Shown here in pieces: positions 35,370-44,934 of a stretch of 64,000 nt of DNA. Numbering within the stretch: the stretch's first letter is position 1; the number at the start of each line of letters is the position of its first letter. The DNA is from Salipaludibacillus sp047795645 (GTDB lineage Bacteria > Bacillota > Bacilli > Bacillales > Salisediminibacteriaceae). The DNA lies in NCBI RefSeq assembly GCF_047795645.1, contig NZ_CP181045.1, forward strand, positions 2,232,001 to 2,296,000, written 5' to 3'. The notes under the pieces are model-generated. The model was not told where the DNA came from and made no database searches. It saw only the letters and a list, made by a program, of their open reading frames with translations. A program made the position numbers and the translations under genes.

Positions 35370-37076
35370 TTAGGAATAAGATACTTGTAAATTCTCTTGC
35401 TCTTTAATTTTCTCTAAAGCTTTCGGATCTACTGTTTCCACAGCATCTACTGCCATCTCCAATGCCTCTTCGTATAAATAACTTCGGAAACGATCTTCCG
35501 CCTGCAATAATTTAATATTTACTTGGTCGTTATAACTTCTATATCGGTTACCGAATTGGATAACCAACTCAGCTAGTCTCGCTTGCTCAACCGTATGCTC
35601 TAAATTATTAAGCCATTCATCAATACCTTGTTTCGCATGATCTACTTTATGATTTACATCAGGCATAGAGATAGGTGTTTGATTTAAATAATTGGATGCT
35701 TGTCGGAGTAATGACTCCGCTTCATCCAATTGATTAATTAACATTTCTGGAATGCCTGGAATATTATTTTCCCTTAATTTTTTTTGTCCTTTAACAAGAA
35801 TCATTTTCAACTCTCGAATGGATTCTTCTGCTTTTCGTTCGTCACTGCGAAGGTGATTGAGATTTTCTTTCAACTCACGAACTTCCTTTTCAACATTTCC
35901 TAGTTCTGTTAGAAAATCCTGTGTCATTTTTCGTAACGTTGTAAAAGATTGTTTTTTCTCCTCTAATGCATCTTCAATCACACTATACTGATTTGACAAA
36001 TCTTTAATTTGTTTTTCGATTTTATTTTGTTGTTTATCGTGCGTTTCATTTAATTGATAATTGATTTTTATCGTTTCAGTTTCCGCTCTCAATGCTAAAA
36101 AAAGGCGAGGAAGTTCGTTCAATCTTTCTTTTAAAACTGGTAATTCTTTCTCTACAAAATTCCTAGACAAAACTTCATGTTCAAGTTTTTCGTATATGTC
36201 ATTGATTTCTTGCTCAATGTTATTTACTGGTTGTTTTGCTTCCTCTAACTTTAAATGCTCAATTAGTGGCAGGGAAGCAACTGCACGGCGTTTCATATCA
36301 TTCACTTGCCACTGATAGGAAAAGTGATGGATTGGATAACCATCTTGCTCCATTTCTGACAAACCGTTTTCCAATTCATCTAATTGTTTCGGCAACTCTT
36401 TCTCAACTTTAACCAAGTATTGAGGGACATGATCAATAAGTGAATCATACTCATCAATTAAATTTTTCACATTTAATAGTGTCTCGCGTGCCTGAAAATA
36501 GTTGCCTTCTTCCGTTTGCTCATCAAAGAAAACAAAACTCTTTTGAACATCTTTCATCCTTTGCTCAAGTGTAATTCCAGCTTGACCTAACGTCCCTTTT
36601 TGCATCCATAGTTTTTTCTTTGTTTCATCATAATCGTTTTTCACTTTATCGATATCCTGACGATTTTGTTCTTCACTATGTATTAGTTGATCCACTTCTT
36701 CAACCATTTGTTTCATCTGCTGCTCAACTTCATCCAATTCTGCATCGACAAATTTGATATATTGCTTTGCTTTTTGGAAACGATATTTATTAGCCATTTC
36801 CTCAATGTCAAAAAGTTTTTCTTCCATATTTGGCAATTGAATTGTTACAATATTATCCCATTCTTGACGCCATTGTTCAAATCGTTCCTCTGTTTCACCT
36901 AACATCTTTAGTCCCTTTATTCTAGCAAGTTCGTCGGTGACACGATTATTCATGAGTAGAACTTTCTTGTTTCCTAAGCGATCGACTTCTTTATATATTT
37001 TTTTCCTCGACCATGCCCCATAAATGATAAAAAATAAGAACAAAAGTATAGAAGCATAGATGATATATAACGACAT
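35370..37076 (-). CDS. ezrA: Septation ring formation regulator EzrA
   Basis: Membrane-anchored negative regulator of FtsZ ring formation. 568 residues with an N-terminal transmembrane helix (about 3-20), the conserved RKKIYKEVDRLGNKK, then a long series of spectrin-like coiled-coil repeats to the C-terminus. The usual C-terminal segment with FRSYLYEEALEMAVDAVE (near 535) is present. Length and position next to hisJ fit B. subtilis ezrA. The 290-bp gap to hisJ on the right is AT-rich and holds the divergent promoters. Confidence 0.96.
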   Translation of the reverse strand: MSLYIIYASILLFLFFIIYGAWSRKKIYKEVDRLGNKKVLLMNNRVTDELARIKGLKMLGETEERFEQWRQEWDNIVTIQLPNMEEKLFDIEEMANKYRFQKAKQYIKFVDAELDEVEQQMKQMVEEVDQLIHSEEQNRQDIDKVKNDYDETKKKLWMQKGTLGQAGITLEQRMKDVQKSFVFFDEQTEEGNYFQARETLLNVKNLIDEYDSLIDHVPQYLVKVEKELPKQLDELENGLSEMEQDGYPIHHFSYQWQVNDMKRRAVASLPLIEHLKLEEAKQPVNNIEQEINDIYEKLEHEVLSRNFVEKELPVLKERLNELPRLFLALRAETETIKINYQLNETHDKQQNKIEKQIKDLSNQYSVIEDALEEKKQSFTTLRKMTQDFLTELGNVEKEVRELKENLNHLRSDERKAEESIRELKMILVKGQKKLRENNIPGIPEMLINQLDEAESLLRQASNYLNQTPISMPDVNHKVDHAKQGIDEWLNNLEHTVEQARLAELVIQFGNRYRSYNDQVNIKLLQAEDRFRSYLYEEALEMAVDAVETVDPKALEKIKEQENLQVSYS

Positions 37077-37369
37077 GATGAGGCCTCCTCAACCTAAATT
37101 ATTAACTGTCTAAAATTATTCAAATTTTGTGTTATACTATATCGGATTGTTTATGTAATTTAAATTCATTTAACATATTATTTGGCTCTGCTGAACATGG
37201 TGATCTTTGGATGAAACACTAGTTTTTCTGCTTACGTCAAACTTATTTGTAATTTTACAACTTCCGCAATTTAATTGAATAAGATTATCCACTCCTATCA
37301 TATCATGAAAATGTCATTTTCGGGCTAATTTATTCATGATTTGGGGTGAAAACGAAAGGAGTCCTTCAT

Positions 37370-38173
37370 TTGATCGACCATGATAGACATTTACATACAC
37401 CTTATTGCCCTCATGGATCAGTTGACGCAATGTCAGAATATGTTGAAAACGCAATTAATCTTGGGCTTGCTTCTATCTCATTCACTGAACACGCTCCATT
37501 ACCCAAGAGATTTATTGACCCCGTCCCTGAAAAAGATAGTGCAATGACAGCAGACTCACTTGCCTTATATCTTGATGCATGCTTTCAAGTTAAGAAAGAT
37601 TACTCAGATCAAATTAAAATTAATGTAGGCTTAGAAGTCGATTACATTCAAGGCTATGAAAAAGAAACGACATCTTTTTTAAATACGTGGGGACCAGAGT
37701 TAGATGATAGCATTTTGTCTGTTCATTTTTTGAAGCCAAAATCAGGGCCTTATATCTGTTTAGATTATAGTCAAGATTCTTTTAAGGAACTTGTAAACCA
37801 ATGTGGTTCTGTAAAAAATGTTTATCAATTATATTATGACACCTTGTGCCAATCGATTACGTATCCGTTCGGAAAATTCTCTCCAGATCGTATAGGTCAT
37901 ATCACGCTAGTTCGAAAATTTCAAAAGCTTTTTCCTCGAACATTTGATGATTCTGTTTTAATAGAAAAGACTTTAACCTCTATGGTTAGTGAGAATAAAA
38001 AATTAGACGTAAACGCTGCCGGACTTTATAAAGAACATTGTCAAGAAATTTATCCACCAGTCTCGTGGGTAAAAAGGGCTAAGGATATGAATATACCCTT
38101 GGTTTATGGTTCAGATGCGCATGTAGCAAAACAACTGGGACAAGGGCGTTCAACTTTGCAAACATTCTTTTAA
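37370..38173 (+). CDS. hisJ: Histidinol-phosphatase, PHP type
   Basis: Removes phosphate from histidinol phosphate in histidine synthesis. 268-residue PHP-fold enzyme with the metal motif DRHLHTPYCPHGS at the N-terminus, FTEHAPLP near 37, GLEVDYI near 88, and GSDAH near the C-terminus. A TTG start at 37370 was chosen because AAAGGAG lies eight bases before it and it places the metal motif at the usual distance. An in-frame GTG at 37346 is possible. Confidence 0.92.
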   Translation: MIDHDRHLHTPYCPHGSVDAMSEYVENAINLGLASISFTEHAPLPKRFIDPVPEKDSAMTADSLALYLDACFQVKKDYSDQIKINVGLEVDYIQGYEKETTSFLNTWGPELDDSILSVHFLKPKSGPYICLDYSQDSFKELVNQCGSVKNVYQLYYDTLCQSITYPFGKFSPDRIGHITLVRKFQKLFPRTFDDSVLIEKTLTSMVSENKKLDVNAAGLYKEHCQEIYPPVSWVKRAKDMNIPLVYGSDAHVAKQLGQGRSTLQTFF

Positions 38174-38233
38174 ATTTACTCATGATAGATTAAATACCCT
38201 ATTTTTCATTTAATTAATCTATTAGTTTCTACA

Positions 38234-38887
38234 CTAATTATCCGCAGCCTCTCCGATATTTGGAGAGGCTGTTACTGAATCTTTAAAATGCGTCGCCACC
38301 CATTCGCATAGTTCAGAAAAATACTGATCTAAGAAGTCACTCTCATGCGGCATTAAGTGGTAGACTTCTCTAATATACTGCGGATGTAAAAACGGCAAAG
38401 TGAGCATGCCACGTAATTGAAGAACAAAGTATTCATTTGGCTTCGTATTCAACTCGCCCCTGTCAAAGGCTACTTCTAGTAACGAGTGATAATAGTTTTT
38501 TTCTTTACTCAAATATGTCGACATTAATTCACGAACTAAAATAGTATCCAACGTAATTTCTCTGTGGGCAAATCTAGCTAATTCATGATGTTTTTGCTGA
38601 TAAATCATCACATTCCAAATCGCATTTAATAATCGATCAAATATAAGATCTTCGCTACCATCTACTTTTTTCCATTGCGTTTCAATAGCAGACACGTATC
38701 CTTCTAAAAATTCTGTCATTAAATGCTCTAATAAGCCTTGCTTACTGCCAAAATAATAGGATATCAAAGCCACATTTGCTCCAGCTTTGTTAGCAATGTC
38801 TCTTACAGAACAGCCAGTAAAACCCTTTACATTAAACAACTCGATTGCTGCATCTATTACTTTTTCCTTCGATGCTTTTTTCTCCAT
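38234..38887 (-). CDS. refZ: TetR-family regulator RefZ
   Basis: 217 residues. The N-terminal TetR helix-turn-helix (about 8-55) has AAIELFNVKGFTGCSVRDIA and GANVALISYYFGSKQGLLEHLM. A helical C-terminal domain follows. Position between hisJ and ytsP is that of B. subtilis refZ (yttP), a DNA-binding protein that affects FtsZ ring placement during sporulation. The last codons contain an 8-bp hairpin GCCTCTCC / GGAGAGGC, which may serve in transcript termination, though no T-run follows. Confidence 0.9.
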   Translation of the reverse strand: MEKKASKEKVIDAAIELFNVKGFTGCSVRDIANKAGANVALISYYFGSKQGLLEHLMTEFLEGYVSAIETQWKKVDGSEDLIFDRLLNAIWNVMIYQQKHHELARFAHREITLDTILVRELMSTYLSKEKNYYHSLLEVAFDRGELNTKPNEYFVLQLRGMLTLPFLHPQYIREVYHLMPHESDFLDQYFSELCEWVATHFKDSVTASPNIGEAADN

Positions 38888-39055
38888 GGTCTCCCCCTCA
38901 AATTTTCAACTAAACATATCTAATTGACACTCGCATTAAAACAATTCATGATTAACAACCGGTTTTCCTGCCATTAATTATCGACATTTTTTATATTTCT
39001 CAAATTTGTCTTCCATATGGTATAATCCCACTAATATTTTGAAAGGATGAGTCAG

Positions 39056-39535
39056 ATGTTTGAACACAAAACGATAGTCGGATCATTAGAGGAAAAGTAC
39101 CAATCACTTCATAAACAACTCGATGCGCTATTAAGTGGCGAAAAGGACCAGATTGCAAACTTAAGTAACGCCTCTGCTCTATTAAATCAATTTCTTACTG
39201 ATGTAAATTGGGTAGGGTTCTATTTATGGAAAAATGGTGAATTAGTTCTTGGACCCTTTCAAGGCTTACCAGCTTGTGTTAATATCCCTTATGGCAAAGG
39301 TGTTTGTGGAACGGCTGTAAAAGAAAAAAAGACGATACGTGTCGATAATGTACATGACTTCTCGGGTCATATCGCATGTGATGCAGCAACCAATTCGGAA
39401 ATTGTTGTGCCATTAATGAAAGATGGTCATTTTATTGGCGTGCTTGATATTGACAGTCCATTAAAATCACGATTCTCCAAAGAAGATCAAGAGGGACTTG
39501 AACATTTTGTTAAAACTTTGCTTGTACACCTGTGA
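39056..39535 (+). CDS. ytsP: GAF-domain free methionine-(R)-sulfoxide reductase
   Basis: 159-residue GAF-fold enzyme that reduces free methionine R-sulfoxide. The three family cysteines are present in GLPACVNIP, GKGVCGTAV and HIACDAATNSEIVVP, with GVLDIDSPLKSRF near the end. The ATG at 39056 is preferred because AAAGGATG then has normal spacing; an ATG three codons earlier overlaps that site. It is divergent from refZ. Confidence 0.93.
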   Translation: MFEHKTIVGSLEEKYQSLHKQLDALLSGEKDQIANLSNASALLNQFLTDVNWVGFYLWKNGELVLGPFQGLPACVNIPYGKGVCGTAVKEKKTIRVDNVHDFSGHIACDAATNSEIVVPLMKDGHFIGVLDIDSPLKSRFSKEDQEGLEHFVKTLLVHL

Positions 39536-39582
39536 AAAGTAACCCTTATACCAGCCTGTTTGATAGTGCCGCAAGTTATCTA

Positions 39583-39615
39583 ATCAAGAGCACTCGTAAA
39601 GCGAATGCTCTTGAT
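39583..39615 (-). terminator. Hairpin between ytsP and ytrP
   Basis: ATCAAGAGCAcTCG / CGAaTGCTCTTGAT inverted repeat with one mismatch, lying 11 bp past the ytrP stop and 47 bp past the ytsP stop. No long T-run. Confidence 0.65.
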
Positions 39616-39625
39616 GTCATTACTC

Positions 39626-41971
39626 TTAAACTCTCTCACTTGTGTCTTTTGCACCATTGAGTTGATCCACGCTATCTTCTTCATAAGAAACCACATTATT
39701 TCGCCCTGAATGTTTCGCTTTGTACATCGCTTTGTCTGCATCGGAAAATAATTTTGTTAGTGAAGGGATACCATTCACATGAGACCATTCTGAAACCCCA
39801 CACGACACTGTTACATTCGGATCAGTATTCTCCTCAACAGCTCCTCGAATTCTCTCTGCTACTTTAACTGCTTCTTTACACTTCGTTTTCGGAAGATAAA
39901 CAGCTAACTCTTCTCCTCCCCAACGAACACCGATATCCGTATGGTTTTTTGTGTTCTCCAGAATAACCTTCGCTACTTGGATTAGAACATGGTCACCTGT
40001 TTGATGGCCATATCGATCATTTATCCCTTTGAAGTGATCTATGTCAAATAGAATAAATGCTCCATAACCATCATCACGCATTGACTCAGCTACTTTCTCA
40101 TCCATATATTCTCTAGTAAATAACTTTGTTAAATAATCTGTTACAACAAGTTCTTTCATCTCTTCATGTAAAATAGCATTGACGATAGCCAAAGACGAGT
40201 GGTGAACGAAAGATTGGCAAAGTTTAAACATATCAAAGTTGAATGCATAAGAATCCCTACCCAAAACAAGAACCGCTCCTATAACCTTCTCATTATGAAC
40301 CATCGGAATACCAATTACTGATTTAAAAGGGAATTCTCTCCCCTCTAATGACCAATTCCCAAGAAAAATTTCTTCTTTCTCTTCTTCCATTCGCTTTAAT
40401 AACTGATCAACAAATGGTTTCCTCTCCTTTTCATGAAAAGAAGACTCACTCCAATTTATAAGATTTTTATTCTTAGACCAATGGTGATCAAGCATAATAA
40501 ATCCAACATCATCAGTTAAAAAAGCCTCTTTCATTTGACTAATCATAAAACCGATCGCTTCTTCAAGTTTCAGGTTAGCATTTAGTTGATGCGATGTTTG
40601 ATTAATTAGTTGAAGGTCACGAATATATTGCTGCGATTGCTGATACAACTCAGCATTTTCGATAGCATTCCCACCAGTACTTGCTAATATCTCAATAAAA
40701 TCTAACTCGCTCTGAAGGAAAATTTGTGAACTGTCTGTAATCATTTTAAAGATTCCGTAAACACCTTGCTTTCCTTTCAGAGGAACAAAAAGAATCGTAT
40801 TATGTCCCACTATACTATCGAGCACCTGTACTTCTCCAGTTAGATATGCTTTCGATCCTGGGTCTTTTTTTGGATTAGCGATCTCAAGCGGTTCAACTGG
40901 CAAATAGTCAGCAACATTCCAATCGCTAGACAACATCAAGTTAACTTCAAATGTAGGATATGCTTCATGCAAGGCATGAAGGATTTCTTTAAGAATACTA
41001 TTTACGTCCATCGTCGAATAAAATTTCCGATTTACTTTTAACAATAAATTATTTCTGACTTTTTCAATTTGCATATCCTGATAATTTATTATTCTTCCTA
41101 TCCACGGTCCAAGAATTAGAGTCAAAGAGATTAATTCATCTATAGATTGGACATCACAAGTACCATCAGTGGCTAGTATTAATATGATTCCGACACATTC
41201 ACCTTCTCTAAAAATAGGAATCATGAAGAAATCATCAAGATAAAACTTTTCTACTAATATTGACTTGTCCATATCCTCTTTCTTTATCAAATGCGAGTTG
41301 GTAGAATTGTATGTTTTTATTATATCTTCTACTTTTTTTTCTTCTATTTTATAAAAATCTTTAATATTTAAAGTTAACGAATCTGATGAAGCCTTGCAGT
41401 AAAATGATGATTTTAATGAGTCTTTCAAAAAGACCATTACTTCACCGGAATTAACATATTCTTCGATAACTCGAACAAAAGCTCTTGAAAAAAATTCAGC
41501 ATCCTCTGTATAATCTGTCTCATTTAACATTTTCGTTATCGTTGAGTGAATATTTTTATCTTTCTTCGCTTGGTTAAGTTTTTTATCTGTTTGGAGCTTT
41601 TGAGAAGCCAACCTCACCACCTGACTTAACCCATCTAAATAAGCTTGAAGAACGACTGAATCTTGTTTGGGATCATCATCGATAACACCTAACAACCCCT
41701 CCCACTTATATAAATCATCTTCAACCGTGACTTCCGTTGTCAAAACATGATAAAAAGGATTGGTTTCATTTAACACTTTCCCTACTAAATCATTAGAAAA
41801 GTCAACCATATTGGGAGAAACACTTCCTCGCTGACGAACTACTTTAACTTCTCCACTTCTTTCAGCGAAAAATACAATAGAAGGGCTGTATTGCTTGTAA
41901 GTTGAATTTCCTTCTCTAAAAACAGTGTCAAGAATGCGAGAGAATTGTTCTAATAATAGTTTTCCACTCAT
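39626..41971 (-). CDS. ytrP: Diguanylate cyclase with GAF-type sensor domains
   Basis: 781 residues with no membrane helix. Several GAF-like domains (roughly 130-290, 310-440 and 460-610) are followed by a C-terminal GGDEF domain (about 615-765). That domain has DYLTKLFTREYMDEK, metal-site FDIDHFKGINDRYGHQTGD, and an active-site loop reading GGEEL (685-689) rather than GGDEF or GGEEF. No RxxD inhibitory site is seen before it. It probably makes c-di-GMP in response to an unknown cytosolic signal. In B. subtilis ytrP occupies the same place, before rpsD. Confidence 0.93.
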   Translation of the reverse strand: MSGKLLLEQFSRILDTVFREGNSTYKQYSPSIVFFAERSGEVKVVRQRGSVSPNMVDFSNDLVGKVLNETNPFYHVLTTEVTVEDDLYKWEGLLGVIDDDPKQDSVVLQAYLDGLSQVVRLASQKLQTDKKLNQAKKDKNIHSTITKMLNETDYTEDAEFFSRAFVRVIEEYVNSGEVMVFLKDSLKSSFYCKASSDSLTLNIKDFYKIEEKKVEDIIKTYNSTNSHLIKKEDMDKSILVEKFYLDDFFMIPIFREGECVGIILILATDGTCDVQSIDELISLTLILGPWIGRIINYQDMQIEKVRNNLLLKVNRKFYSTMDVNSILKEILHALHEAYPTFEVNLMLSSDWNVADYLPVEPLEIANPKKDPGSKAYLTGEVQVLDSIVGHNTILFVPLKGKQGVYGIFKMITDSSQIFLQSELDFIEILASTGGNAIENAELYQQSQQYIRDLQLINQTSHQLNANLKLEEAIGFMISQMKEAFLTDDVGFIMLDHHWSKNKNLINWSESSFHEKERKPFVDQLLKRMEEEKEEIFLGNWSLEGREFPFKSVIGIPMVHNEKVIGAVLVLGRDSYAFNFDMFKLCQSFVHHSSLAIVNAILHEEMKELVVTDYLTKLFTREYMDEKVAESMRDDGYGAFILFDIDHFKGINDRYGHQTGDHVLIQVAKVILENTKNHTDIGVRWGGEELAVYLPKTKCKEAVKVAERIRGAVEENTDPNVTVSCGVSEWSHVNGIPSLTKLFSDADKAMYKAKHSGRNNVVSYEEDSVDQLNGAKDTSERV

Positions 41972-42298
41972 GTTTTCCCCTTCCCTCTAATAAAATACCT
42001 ACATAATTTAATATTAAAAGTCAATCCATAGTACTAATTATACATGCCAATGAAGGTTTTTTAACGATTAAATTAATAATTTTTTCAACTTTATTGTATG
42101 TGCTCTTTGAGACGTTGCTATTGATATTAAAATTTGTATTTCATACGTTTGTTTGCCATCACCTTTGAGTCACGAACTTTACTCAGAGAAAAAATAATCT
42201 TGCTGTTTAACAGGCTATTTCTAAGCAATAGCGATACTCAATTTATGGATAATGGTTTACCTTTTTCTAGTAGTTAATTAAAACCTCTATACATTACC

Positions 42299-42327
42299 TT
42301 GACTTCGTTCATAAAAAATTATACACT
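42299..42327 (+). promoter_or_regulatory. Sigma-A promoter of rpsD
   Basis: TTGACT, 17-bp spacer, TACACT. Transcription from about 42334 would give a 180-nt leader. The stretch 41972-42298 upstream shows nothing else. Confidence 0.5.
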
Positions 42328-42339
42328 GTACGTTGTGCA

Positions 42340-42515
42340 AATAAGATAGCCAATGTGAACGTCATAGAGTTCATTTCATTCCCGCAATGTGCGAGGGGTA
42401 TTGCGTAACTTTTAGCTGTCGAAGCGAAGATGCCTAAAATGAAATGTCTGTGTGTACGGGATTACAACTGTTAATTATTTCACGAAATCTTATCATTTTA
42501 AAGGAGGAGACATAT
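42340..42515 (+). promoter_or_regulatory. S4-type autoregulatory leader of rpsD
   Basis: The rpsD mRNA leader can fold into nested helices: ATTTCATT (42373-42380) with AATGAAAT (42438-42445), and CGCAAT (42383-42388) with ATTGCG (42400-42405). In addition CCCG (42381-42384) can pair with CGGG (42457-42460). S4 is known to repress its own synthesis by binding such a leader in B. subtilis. The ribosome-binding site AAAGGAGGAGA lies at its end. Confidence 0.65.
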
Positions 42516-43118
42516 ATGTCTCGATATACTGGACCAACTTGGAAACTTTCCCGCCGTCTTGGAATTTCTTTAAGCGGAACTGGAAAAGAGCTTCAAAAAC
42601 GCCCCTACGGACCTGGGCAACATGGACCGAATTCAAGAAGAAAATTAACTGAATATGGAATTCAGCTTCAAGAAAAGCAGAAGCTCCGCCATATGTACGG
42701 CATGACTGAACGTCAATTCAGTAAACTCTTCGAACAAGCTGGTAAACAACCTGGTATTCACGGTGAAAACTTCATGATTCTTCTTGAATCACGTTTGGAC
42801 AACATTGTTTATCGTTTAGGACTTACTCGTACACGTGCTCAAGCACGTCAATTAGTAAACCATGGTCACGTTACTGTTGATGGAAAGCGAGTTGACATTC
42901 CATCATACCGTGTGCGCCCTGGACAAACTCTTGGACTTCGTGAAAAATCACGTAACCTTGATATTGTTAAAGCAGCTTTAGAAGTTAATGACTTCACACC
43001 AAGTTATGTTGAATTCGATGCAGATAAATTAGAAGGAACGTTCACTCGTTTACCTGAACGCTCTGAGTTACCTGCAGAAATCAACGAACAATTAATTGTT
43101 GAGTGGTACTCTCGTTAA
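42516..43118 (+). CDS. rpsD: 30S ribosomal protein S4
   Basis: Primary 16S rRNA-binding protein of the small subunit. The 200 residues are the exact usual length. The family start MSRYTGPTWKLSRRLGIS, the rRNA-binding KRPYGPGQHG, and the S4 domain with RLDNIVYRLGLTRTRAQARQ and NHGHVTVDGKRVDIPSY are all seen. It lacks the zinc-binding cysteines of the C+ form. The ATG at 42516 follows AAAGGAGGAGACATAT; an upstream in-frame extension is leader. Confidence 0.99.
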   Translation: MSRYTGPTWKLSRRLGISLSGTGKELQKRPYGPGQHGPNSRRKLTEYGIQLQEKQKLRHMYGMTERQFSKLFEQAGKQPGIHGENFMILLESRLDNIVYRLGLTRTRAQARQLVNHGHVTVDGKRVDIPSYRVRPGQTLGLREKSRNLDIVKAALEVNDFTPSYVEFDADKLEGTFTRLPERSELPAEINEQLIVEWYSR

Positions 43119-43131
43119 TATATATGATTGG

Positions 43132-43164
43132 AAAGCACAGCCTAATAAAGGCTGTGCTTTTTTT
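43132..43164 (+). terminator. Terminator of rpsD
   Basis: 11-bp stem AAAGCACAGCC / GGCTGTGCTTT followed by TTTT. Confidence 0.92.
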
Positions 43165-43183
43165 GTTGTCACACTTTTTGCCA

Positions 43184-43453
43184 CCAAATCAGGCATTGGC
43201 ACTGGCTTCTACTCCTTCTATTCAAAATTAACTATTAAAAAAAAATAGTATTCGACAAGTCATTGATCGTTATCTATCTCCTGTTTGGGAAGTAACCAAT
43301 GTTTTTTAATTTTTTTATGATCGGTCTGATTGGTTTCTTTCCTTCAACAGCGTTTTACTACGGCTCTGTCCTTCTTGTTCTTGGAGCATTGCATTGGTTT
43401 TATTAGCTATTAGAGGATCATTTTTCAATGCAGATTATATTAAGGGGACGTGA
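43184..43453 (+). pseudogene. Decayed cydB-like gene (cytochrome bd oxidase subunit II remnant)
   Basis: Three frames carry consecutive pieces of one protein: GTGFYSFYSKLTIKKK, then IRQVIDRYLSPVWEVTNVF, then MIGLIGFFPSTAFYYGSVLL, and after another shift LVLLAIRGSFFNADYIKGT followed by TGA. In order they match my recollection of the N-terminal third of CydB/YthB-type proteins (the FDFGxGFYS, RYLSPVWEVTNVF and LLAIRG segments). At least three frameshifts break it, and both the start and most of the C-terminus are missing. It starts about 20 bp after rpsD's terminator. I see no cydA remnant nearby; 43454-43543 is not interpretable. Confidence 0.7.
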
Positions 43454-43543
43454 TACCTAGCGACTTAATAACATTAAACTTTCCCCAATTGACTCGCCAC
43501 TAGGGTACAAGTTGATTCGCCGAATGACGCTTTGAATAATTCG

Positions 43544-43582
43544 AAAAAACTCGTGTGCTATTATGAAAGCACACGAGTTTTT
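43544..43582. terminator. Terminator of tyrS
   Basis: 13-bp stem AAAACTCGTGTGC / GCACACGAGTTTT with A/T runs on both sides, directly after the tyrS stop. Confidence 0.88.
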
Positions 43583-43584
43583 CT

Positions 43585-44856
43585 TTAATACTTTATTAAA
43601 AAGAATTTCTTTTTCCCTCGACGAATGATCGTAAATTGGCCATCGATCTTATTTGCCTCACCCATCACTTTATCTACATCTTGGCACCGGTCACCATTAA
43701 TATAAATCGCTCCGTTATTGATATCTTCTCTAGCTTGCCGCTTTGATGATGAGATGCCAGACTCGATTAGAAGGTCAACGAGTCCCTTCTCTCCCTCTGC
43801 CACCTGATAAGACGGAACATCCTTGAAACCTTGCAGAACTTCATCCCCAGTTAGTGTCTTTAAGTCCCCTCCGCCAAATAAAGCAGCACTGATCCTTTTA
43901 GCCTGTACTAGAGCTTGCTCGTCGTGAACAAAACGAGTTAACTCTTCGGCTAGTTTCTTATGAGGCTTTCTTTCATGCGCTCGTTCCTTAAGTTCCTCCT
44001 CAAGCTGATCAATTTCTTCTTTAGAGAGAAACGTAAAAAACTTCAGAAATTTAATTACATCATGATCGTCAGTATTTAATAAAAACTGATAAAATTCGTA
44101 TGGTGATGTTTTTTCGGGATCAAGCCAGATTGCGCCACCTTCTGTTTTCCCAAACTTTGAACCATCTGCTTTCGTCACTAATGGGATAGTAAAGCCAAAT
44201 GCTTTAGGTCGATCTGTTTCTTCAGCACCAGACATACGACGGATAAGCTCTAGTCCAGCTGTAATATTTCCCCATTGATCACTTCCACCAATTTGCAGTT
44301 TGACACCTTCTTCTTTGTTGAGTCTATAGAAATCATAAGACTGAAGAATTTGGTAAGTAAACTCCGTAAATGAAATTCCTGTAGAAATTCGTGATTCCAC
44401 TGAATCTTTCGCTAACATGTAGTTCAAACCGAAATATTTACCGACATCTCGCAAAAAATCAATTAAAGTCATCGAACCGATCCAGTCATAATTATTAACA
44501 AGAGTTGAACCATTTTCTCCTTCAAAGTCAAGAAATCTCATCAGTTGATCTTTTATTTTAACACTGAAGCCTTCAACAACATCTTGTTCATTCAATGTTC
44601 GTTCTGCTTTTTTACCACTCGGGTCACCAATCAGACCAGTTGCGCCTCCCACAAGTGGATATGGTTTATGACCCTCCAGTTGAAAACGACGAAGCGTTAA
44701 TATTGTCAGTAAATGCCCAATATGAAGACTGTCTCCTGTTGGGTCAAATCCACAATATAGCTTGACGGACTCTTTATCTAATAAGTCTTGCAACCCTTCT
44801 TCATCCGTTACTTGATTCACTAATCCTCGAAACTTTAAATCATCTAATAATGTCAT
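43585..44856 (-). CDS. tyrS: Tyrosyl-tRNA synthetase
   Basis: Charges tRNA-Tyr. 423 residues, TyrS class I form. The HIGH motif is in CGFDPTGDSLHIGHLLTI (near 35-52), YDFYRLNKEEG and QIGGSDQWGN mark the tyrosine site, and the KMSKS loop reads KFGKT (near 230). A C-terminal S4-like RNA-binding domain (about 355-420) ends the protein. It is preceded by a T-box leader. Confidence 0.98.
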   Translation of the reverse strand: MTLLDDLKFRGLVNQVTDEEGLQDLLDKESVKLYCGFDPTGDSLHIGHLLTILTLRRFQLEGHKPYPLVGGATGLIGDPSGKKAERTLNEQDVVEGFSVKIKDQLMRFLDFEGENGSTLVNNYDWIGSMTLIDFLRDVGKYFGLNYMLAKDSVESRISTGISFTEFTYQILQSYDFYRLNKEEGVKLQIGGSDQWGNITAGLELIRRMSGAEETDRPKAFGFTIPLVTKADGSKFGKTEGGAIWLDPEKTSPYEFYQFLLNTDDHDVIKFLKFFTFLSKEEIDQLEEELKERAHERKPHKKLAEELTRFVHDEQALVQAKRISAALFGGGDLKTLTGDEVLQGFKDVPSYQVAEGEKGLVDLLIESGISSSKRQAREDINNGAIYINGDRCQDVDKVMGEANKIDGQFTIIRRGKKKFFLIKY

Positions 44857-44934
44857 TCTGCTCCACCTCTTATTATCATTTTAACAATTTCCCTACTAAT
44901 AACTCGTGTTTCTTATTTTAGCTAAAAAATAGGT

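Noticed and set aside
42444..42515. Extended N-terminus of rpsD
   Set aside because: S4 is highly conserved in length; the upstream codons are the S4-binding leader and the real ATG has its own strong ribosome-binding site.
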